A DNA stretch of 64,000 nt from assembly GCA_038757945.1 (NCBI GenBank), contig JBCDGJ010000001.1, positions 1-64,000 on the forward strand, in the 5' to 3' direction. This document shows positions 56,559 to 64,000 of this stretch, piece after piece. Each line of letters starts with the position of its first letter. Within the stretch, counting starts at the first letter, position 1. The notes under the pieces are model-generated. The model worked only from the letters and a program-made list of their open reading frames with translations. It did not search any database and was not told the origin of the DNA. Position numbers and translations under genes: made by a program. Source of the stretch: CALHVX01 sp038757945 (GTDB lineage Bacteria; Pseudomonadota; Gammaproteobacteria; Pseudomonadales; Azotimanducaceae).

Positions 56559-57932
56559 TTACTCCCAGCTCAGGGCGCCGACCTGATAGTCGGTGACCCG
56601 GGTCTCGAAGAAGTTCTTCTCTTTCTTGAGGTCCATCATTTCCGACATCCAGGGGAAGGGATTCTTCACGCCCGGATGTGCTTCCGCGAGGCCGATCTGT
56701 GCCAGCCGGCGGTTGGCGATGAACCTCAGGTAGTCGGCCATCGATGCCGCGTTCATGCCCAGGATACCGCGCGGCATGGTGTCTTTGGCATAGGCGATTT
56801 CCAGCTCCATGCCTTCGAGGATCATGTCGCGGGCCTGCTGCTGCATCTCTTCGTCCCACAGGTGCGGGTTCTCGAGCTTGATCTGATTGATCACGTCGAT
56901 GCCGAAGTTCACGTGCATGGACTCGTCGCGGAGAATGTACTGGAACTGCTCCGAGGTCCCCGTCATCTTGTTGCAGCGACCCATGGACAGTATCTGGGTG
57001 AAGCCACAGTAGAAGAAGATGCCCTCCAGCACGCAGTAGTAGGCGATCAGGTTGCGCAACAGGGTCTTGTCCGTTGCATCGGTACCGGTCTGGAAGTTCG
57101 GGTCCGCCAGCTCACGCGTGTACTTGATGGCCCAGGTTGCCTTGTCGGCGACCGCCGGGACCTCGTGATACATGTTGAAGATTTCGCCTTCATCCATGCC
57201 CAGCGATTCGATGCAGTACTGGTAGGCGTGTGTGTGAATGGCTTCTTCGAACGCCTGCCGGAGCAGGTACTGACGGCATTCCGGGTTGGTGATCAGCCGG
57301 TATACGGACAGCACGAGGTTGTTGGCAACCAGCGAGTCTGCCGTCGAGAAGAAGCCCAGGCTGCGCTTGATGACGACCCGCTCATCGGCGGTCAGACCAT
57401 CCTCTGACTTCCACAGCGCGATGTCCGCGTTCATGTTCACTTCCTGCGGCATCCAGTGGTTGGCGCAGCCATCCAGGTACTTCTGCCAGGCCCAGTCGTA
57501 CTTGAAGGGCACCAGCTGGTTCAGGTCCGCCCGGCAGTTGATCATAGCTTTCTGATCGACCGTTACCCGCTCGGTGCTGGTCTCGCCGGTCAGCACAGCG
57601 ACGCCGGCAGCGGTCGGTGCCTCCGGTGCAGCAGCGGCCGGCGCTGACCGGGACGGTTCGGCCTGACCAGGTTCGGACTGAACAGGTTCGGCCTGCAGCG
57701 GCTGTACGGCCAGCGGTTCCGGTCCTTTGGGCTCCAGCAGCGGTTCTGCTGGTGCTGCAATCGCCGGCTCTGCTGTCAGCGCCTCGGTCACGTGGATATC
57801 GTCGTCCAGCGAATCATCCAGCGCGATCAGCGCGTCAATGCTGGCGGCATCGTTGTGTGTGCTGGGGGCGGCAAGCGGTGCGCTGGCGCCCGCGTTCTGC
57901 CCATCGTCCTGATAGTCATCCCAACTCAGCAT
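56559..57932 (-). CDS. nrdB: Ribonucleotide reductase class Ia beta subunit
   Basis: 457 residues. The radical/iron site is intact: EEAIHTHAY gives Glu230, His233 and the radical Tyr237 with the E-x2-H-x3-Y spacing of E. coli NrdB, and the second carboxylate helix is DESMHVNFG. The first 120 residues are a Pro/Glu/Ala-rich extension, including a 5-residue repeat, before ERVTVDQKAMINCRADLNQL. The C-terminus (FFETRVTDYQVGALSWE) ends in the acidic-aromatic tail that docks on NrdA. It follows nrdA by 47 bp. Confidence 0.96.
   Translation of the reverse strand: MLSWDDYQDDGQNAGASAPLAAPSTHNDAASIDALIALDDSLDDDIHVTEALTAEPAIAAPAEPLLEPKGPEPLAVQPLQAEPVQSEPGQAEPSRSAPAAAAPEAPTAAGVAVLTGETSTERVTVDQKAMINCRADLNQLVPFKYDWAWQKYLDGCANHWMPQEVNMNADIALWKSEDGLTADERVVIKRSLGFFSTADSLVANNLVLSVYRLITNPECRQYLLRQAFEEAIHTHAYQYCIESLGMDEGEIFNMYHEVPAVADKATWAIKYTRELADPNFQTGTDATDKTLLRNLIAYYCVLEGIFFYCGFTQILSMGRCNKMTGTSEQFQYILRDESMHVNFGIDVINQIKLENPHLWDEEMQQQARDMILEGMELEIAYAKDTMPRGILGMNAASMADYLRFIANRRLAQIGLAEAHPGVKNPFPWMSEMMDLKKEKNFFETRVTDYQVGALSWE
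57656..57700 (+). repeat. Three 15-bp tandem units in the nrdB N-terminal extension
   Basis: Units GTTCGGCCTGACCAG, GTTCGGACTGAACAG and GTTCGGCCTGCAGCG lie head to tail, in frame on the minus strand, encoding a five-residue xAEPx-type repeat (QAEP, QSEP, QAEP). Units differ by a few bases. Confidence 0.85.
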
Positions 57933-57979
57933 GTCTTTTCTCCTTCAAATCTGCTTCGAACCGCGAGTCTTGCGTGCGC

Positions 57980-60961
<2,982 letters not shown>

Positions 60962-61016
60962 CGAGTGTCCTGTTCTCTGCTGGTTCGGACCAGCACGCCT
61001 GGCGTGCCGAAGGTCT

Positions 61017-61081
61017 GTGTTCCAGGTGGGTGTTCTAGGTCGGTGTTCTAGCTCTGCATTACCGGTACGTGTTCTGCGACC
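61017..61081 (+). repeat. 13-bp periodic array (GTGTTC units)
   Basis: GTGTTC recurs at 61017, 61030, 61043 and 61069, exact multiples of 13 bp apart; the unit at 61056 is diverged. The central pair share GTGTTCTAG. The array starts 55 bases upstream of the nrdA start codon. Confidence 0.75.
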
Positions 61082-61115
61082 CCTGCGGCTGGTCCCGCGG
61101 AACGACTGCAATAAT

Positions 61116-61170
61116 CCCGCGCTCTTCCCGCGCTCTTCCCGCGCACCTCCCACGCGTTTCCCGCGTAGAC
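61116..61170 (+). repeat. 11-bp periodic array (CCCGCGCTCTT units)
   Basis: Five consecutive 11-mers, each beginning CCC: two identical CCCGCGCTCTT units, then CCCGCGCACCT, CCCACGCGTTT and CCCGCGTAGAC. The period is close to one helical turn. Confidence 0.8.
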
Positions 61171-61188
61171 CCGTCGTCCCGGGTGCTT

Positions 61189-61216
61189 CGGCCCTTCACT
61201 CTCGGCCCTTCGCTCT
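61189..61216 (+). repeat. 14-bp direct duplication
   Basis: CGGCCCTTCACTCT (61189-61202) is followed directly by CGGCCCTTCGCTCT (61203-61216), one mismatch in 14. Confidence 0.75.
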
Positions 61217-61268
61217 CGCCCCGTACCGGTGCAGGGCTGGATCTGGTGCCGAAAGCGGGCTTCTATAG

Positions 61269-61309
61269 GTGGTCCTAAGAAGTAAGTGGTCCCAAGCTGT
61301 GGTTCCAAG
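61269..61309 (+). repeat. Three spaced GTGGTyCyAAG direct repeats
   Basis: GTGGTCCTAAG (61269-61279), GTGGTCCCAAG (61286-61296) and GTGGTTCCAAG (61299-61309) are spaced 17 and 13 bp apart. They may be protein-binding sites in the nrdA/glpK control region. Confidence 0.6.
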
Positions 61310-61310
61310 C

Positions 61311-61334
61311 CCCCTGAACGCCCTCCCTCAGGGG
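61311..61334. other. Hairpin in the nrdA/glpK intergenic region
   Basis: CCCCTGA (61311-61317) pairs with TCAGGGG (61328-61334) around a ten-base loop. On the plus strand TCTTCT follows. It could attenuate transcription in either direction. Confidence 0.5.
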
Positions 61335-61396
61335 TCTTCTAACTTACGTTCTGTCCGTTTTCTTTCATAATTCTTCGGCCTAAAGGCTTTGGATAG

Positions 61397-61412
61397 ACAC
61401 TGGATATGGTGT
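61397..61412. promoter_or_regulatory. NrdR-box-like palindrome
   Basis: ACACTGGATATGGTGT is a 16-bp near-palindrome matching the ends and centre of the NrdR consensus ACACwATATATwGTGT (ACAC, ATAT, GTGT conserved). It lies upstream of nrdAB, the expected target of NrdR repression. NrdR boxes usually occur in pairs, and I could not identify a convincing second box. Confidence 0.55.
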
Positions 61413-61628
61413 ATCCGCGCTTTGTTGACCCCTAGATGTTGGGTTTTCGCCGAAGGGAGGCAACGTTACTGCCCGTCGCCGGTCCTTGCAAGAGCCAAAG
61501 CCTGGGAAATCGCGCGGCCAAGGCTGTGCAGCCCCTGTGGAAAAGGGTCGGACAGGGCTTAGGTGGGGAAACCGCCGGACAATGTTGTGTATAACTCCGG
61601 GACAGACATTCATGGAGCGGGAGGCAAG

Positions 61629-63146
61629 ATGGCGCAGGGCACAGCGGCGGGCGTACGGGAACAGGACCTGATTCTGGCGCTCGATCAGGGTACATCGAGC
61701 TCCCGGGCCCTGCTGTTCGACGCACAGGGCCAACTGCTGGGGCTCGGCCAGCAGGACTTCGACATGACCTTTCCGGAGGACGGCTGGGTTGAGCAGGATC
61801 CCGAGGTGTTGTGGGCGACCACGCTGGCGGCGGGGCGGGCGGCCATCAGCCGTGCAGCGGTTGCGCCCGAGCGCATCGCCGCGATCGGCATCACCAATCA
61901 GCGCGAGACGACCCTGCTCTGGGATGCCGCCACACGACAAGCCCTGCACCCCGCTATCGTCTGGCAGGATCGCCGCACCGCTACGTTCTGCGCCGACCTG
62001 AAGGCGGGCGGCCATGAGCCCATGCTGGCGGAGCGGACCGGGCTGCGCTTCGATCCGTATTTCTCTGGCACCAAGCTGCGCTGGCTGCTCGAGACCGTAC
62101 CGCAGGCGCGCGCCCGCGCGGCACGCGGCGAGCTGCGGGCCGGCACCGTCGATACCTTTCTGATCGACCGGCTGACCAAAGGCGAGTGCTTTGTCACCGA
62201 TGCGACCAACGCCTCCCGTACGCTGCTCTACAACCCGGTGGCGCAGCACTGGGATCCTGAGCTCTGCGCGCTGCTCGACGTACCGGAGTCGCTGTTGCCT
62301 GAAGTGCTCGATTGCGCTGCTGACTTCGGCGTTGCCGATCCCGAGTGGTTCGGCGCACCGATTCCCATTCGTGGCGTGGCCGGGGATCAGCATGCCGCGC
62401 TCATCGGCCAGGCCTGCCTCGAGCCGGGCATGAGCAAGTGCACGTTCGGCACCGGCTGCTTTGCCCTCACCAACCTCGGGGGGACCTTTCAGCCATCGCA
62501 GCAGGGCCTCTTGGCGACGCTTGCCTATCAGCTCGACGGCGAGCCGACCTTCGCCCTCGAAGGCAGCGTATTCGTTGCGGGCGTTGCGGTGAAATGGCTG
62601 CGCGACAAGCTCGGGCTGATTGCCGATGCTGGCGACACCGAAGCGGCAGCGCTGCGCACCAGCGGCGACACTGGCGGCGTGGTCGTGGTGCCGGCCTTCA
62701 CCGGCCTTGGCGCGCCGTACTGGGATCCCGATGCACGGGGGCTGATCGCCGGACTGACCCTCGACACGACGGCCGATCAGCTGGTCACGGCAACGCTCAA
62801 AGCGGTGGCGTTTCAGGCCGCCGACCTGACCGGCGCGATGGCTGCGGACGGCGCGCCGCTTGCGCAGCTGCGGGTCGATGGTGGCATGGTGGTCAACGAT
62901 TGGTTCTGTCAGCAGCTCGCAGAATTGACCGGCTTGCCGGTCGTGCGCCCGAAGATGATCGAAACGACGGCGCTTGGCGCCGCGATGCTGGCCGCCGTTG
63001 GGCAGGGACTGTTCTCAAATCTCGATGCAGCGCGAGAGATGTGGCAGCAGGAAACGCGTTTTGAACCATCGATGAGTACCGCCCAACGCGCCGCGGAGCT
63101 CGAGCGCTGGGCAACAGCCGTGCAGCGTGCACGCAGCGGTCTCTGA
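61629..63146 (+). CDS. glpK: Glycerol kinase
   Basis: 505 residues of the FGGY family: ALDQGTSSSRALLFD phosphate loop, GITNQRETTLLWD, IVWQDRRTA, GTVDTFLIDRL, GVAGDQHAALIGQ, STGCF-type FGTGCFALTN and PAFTGLGAPYWDP, all characteristic of GlpK. It phosphorylates glycerol to sn-glycerol 3-phosphate. ATG 61629 has GGGAGG just upstream (about 61619-61624); the frame opens at 61563 but that extension is not conserved. No glpF or glpD lies in the window. Confidence 0.96.
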   Translation: MAQGTAAGVREQDLILALDQGTSSSRALLFDAQGQLLGLGQQDFDMTFPEDGWVEQDPEVLWATTLAAGRAAISRAAVAPERIAAIGITNQRETTLLWDAATRQALHPAIVWQDRRTATFCADLKAGGHEPMLAERTGLRFDPYFSGTKLRWLLETVPQARARAARGELRAGTVDTFLIDRLTKGECFVTDATNASRTLLYNPVAQHWDPELCALLDVPESLLPEVLDCAADFGVADPEWFGAPIPIRGVAGDQHAALIGQACLEPGMSKCTFGTGCFALTNLGGTFQPSQQGLLATLAYQLDGEPTFALEGSVFVAGVAVKWLRDKLGLIADAGDTEAAALRTSGDTGGVVVVPAFTGLGAPYWDPDARGLIAGLTLDTTADQLVTATLKAVAFQAADLTGAMAADGAPLAQLRVDGGMVVNDWFCQQLAELTGLPVVRPKMIETTALGAAMLAAVGQGLFSNLDAAREMWQQETRFEPSMSTAQRAAELERWATAVQRARSGL

Positions 63147-63176
63147 GGCCGGTTCGGCAGCAGGAGTGTGACGCCG

Positions 63177-63189
63177 GTCAGAGTCTGAC
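63177..63189. other. Short palindrome downstream of glpK
   Basis: GTCAGA-G-TCTGAC is a perfect 6-bp inverted repeat about a single base, 102 bases before the TTG start of the last gene. It could be an operator for that gene; no other support. Confidence 0.35.
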
Positions 63190-63290
63190 GATCAATCGCT
63201 CGAGGACCGCGTGCTGCGGCGTCGCCGTAGTGCGCGGGTGCCCCGAATCGGGTATGTTTCCAAGGCCATCGCAGAAAGGATGCTGCCGCG

Positions 63291-64000
63291 TTGGAACGTC
63301 GGCGCTTTCATCGTCAACCCATATCTCTCAGTGCCCTGGTACACCCTCCGGAAGGACGGTCCTGGCTCTGTCATGTGCGCGATTTCTGTGAAGACGGCAT
63401 GCTGCTTGCCGGTAGTAGCGGACAACGCTTCGACGCCGAATCAACGCCGTCCGGCACCGCGATTGCTCTGCATTTCTCCGTTGCCTCACCAGACGGACAG
63501 AAACACTTTCGTACCCAGCCGAAGATAGTTCGCTTTCTTAACGAGGGCACTGCGCTCGGCGTGCAGTTCGACGGCGGCATGCCGGACACCGCCTACGATG
63601 CGCTGCGCAGTTTCACCGTTGCTGCCGGCTACGCGGCACCGGAACCCGGCAGCGAAGACGACGAGATCGACGAGATCGAACTCTACGAGGCGACGCCACC
63701 GGGCGCGCCTGGCTTTACCAACCGGGATCGCCCGGACGCGACGACGAAGAGCGATGACGCTGCAGCCGCCGACAGCGCGGCCGCTGCTGCCCCGGCGCAC
63801 AAGCAACCTCCGGCACCGGCTGGCAGCGCCGCCAAACCGCGGCCGGCAGCCCGCGCGGGCACGGCCAGGCAACCGGCGGCCAAGCAGCGATCCGGCAAGC
63901 CCGACGAGCACGCCCTGCGCGACCGCCGCCTGACCGAGGAACAGGCTCGGGCGATACGCGAGCGGATGCTGACGGTCACCGAGCGGGCGCTCGGGCGGTT
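63291..64000 (+). CDS. PilZ-like domain protein, truncated by window end
   Basis: At least 236 residues. No ATG is in frame; the best start is TTG 63291, giving LERRRFHRQPISLSALVHPP, with AAAGGA 11 bases upstream. The RRFHR (RxxxR) motif, then CHVRDFCEDGMLLA in place of the D/NxSxxG motif, and a beta-rich stretch to about residue 110 suggest a PilZ domain. A low-complexity Asp/Ala/Pro linker follows and a basic helical segment (DEHALRDRRLTEEQARAIRERML) runs to the edge. The Ser of the PilZ motif is Cys. The rest of the protein, and hence its role, lies outside the window. Confidence 0.7.
   Translation, partial: MERRRFHRQPISLSALVHPPEGRSWLCHVRDFCEDGMLLAGSSGQRFDAESTPSGTAIALHFSVASPDGQKHFRTQPKIVRFLNEGTALGVQFDGGMPDTAYDALRSFTVAAGYAAPEPGSEDDEIDEIELYEATPPGAPGFTNRDRPDATTKSDDAAAADSAAAAAPAHKQPPAPAGSAAKPRPAARAGTARQPAAKQRSGKPDEHALRDRRLTEEQARAIRERMLTVTERALGR

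Larger units (their letters stand above)
60962..61628. other. Repeat-structured divergent region between nrdA and glpK
   Basis: This 667-bp gap has no supported gene. Reading rightward from nrdA it holds a 13-bp periodic array, an 11-bp array, a 14-bp duplication, three GTGGTyCyAAG repeats, a hairpin and an NrdR-box-like palindrome. TATAAC at 61590-61595 and CATAAT at 61366-61371 are possible -10 elements on the plus strand, both without good -35 partners. The nrdA leader would be over 400 bases if its promoter overlaps the palindrome. Confidence 0.6.

Noticed and set aside
60962..61153. N-terminal extension of NrdA from 61153
   Set aside because: The extra 64 residues are translated tandem repeat and basic low-complexity sequence; the MQSDTF start is adequate.
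61116..61170. CRISPR or REP-like element upstream of nrdA
   Set aside because: 11-bp contiguous units without spacers or the dyad of a REP element.
61329..61362. Nine-codon leader peptide (MKENGQNVS) on the minus strand upstream of nrdA
   Set aside because: A tiny open frame with only a weak purine stretch ahead; no attenuator with a U tract follows, so chance is the simpler explanation.

Overview
The window is about 64 kb of GC-rich chromosome from a gammaproteobacterium. The smc-zipA-ligA order, the complete ccmABCDEFGHI cytochrome c maturation cluster, a YheU homologue and a PhoP/PhoQ-type pair all point that way. I cannot fix the genus; a free-living, aerobic, probably marine or soil lineage fits the nickel superoxide dismutase, TonB receptor, soluble PQQ dehydrogenase and acyl-CoA catabolism. 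I see no rRNA, tRNA, insertion sequence, prophage or CRISPR array. Coding density is high, and many long open frames opposite the real genes are codon-bias shadows.

Layout: 1-6074 (minus) holds a TorR/ArcA-like response regulator followed by a very large Ser/Thr-kinase/AAA/GAF/PAS/histidine-kinase protein that runs off the left edge. 6449-8864 carries yheU and a TonB-dependent receptor. 9058-17612 is ppnN followed almost without gaps by ccmABCDEFGHI. 17738-18442 is a GntR/FCD regulator. 18877-26314 is smc-zipA-ligA plus a lytic-transglycosylase-like lipoprotein. 26378-32036 is a group of small-molecule enzymes: a CurA-like oxidoreductase, an M19 dipeptidase overlapping an amidohydrolase, and a PQQ sugar dehydrogenase overlapping an adenosine/adenine deaminase. 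32159-38282 holds dinG, an M16 (pitrilysin-type) lipoprotein protease and a glycerate-kinase-like P-loop kinase. 38389-41670 holds a glycine-zipper envelope protein, a palindromic 14-bp tandem array, and a PepSY-like/PhoP/PhoQ-like operon. 41697-45189 (minus) is a DUF349 protein and the sodN-sodX nickel superoxide dismutase pair.

45314-49639 is an acyl-CoA module: enoyl-CoA hydratase, a divergent reduced acyl-CoA dehydrogenase, a standard acyl-CoA dehydrogenase and an alpha/beta hydrolase. 49672-50985 is a VIT/CCC1 transporter and a PilZ protein. 51052-52802 is a Ca-binding/YD-like repeat lipoprotein broken by a one-base frameshift. 53036-60961 (minus) is a likely nrdA-nrdB-penicillin acylase-SDR operon. 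It is preceded by an unusually repeat-structured leader and an NrdR-box-like palindrome. 61629-63146 is glpK, and a second PilZ-like protein starts at 63291 and leaves the window.

No wholly new multi-gene system stands out. The observations I would follow first are the palindromic 14-bp array upstream of the PepSY-PhoPQ-like operon, the periodic-repeat leader of nrdA, the giant dual kinase with an eroded Walker A and DFA in place of DFG, the frameshifted YD-repeat lipoprotein and the non-canonical acyl-CoA dehydrogenase paired with a normal one. Short tandem duplications recur at six or more places and may be a trait of this genome.
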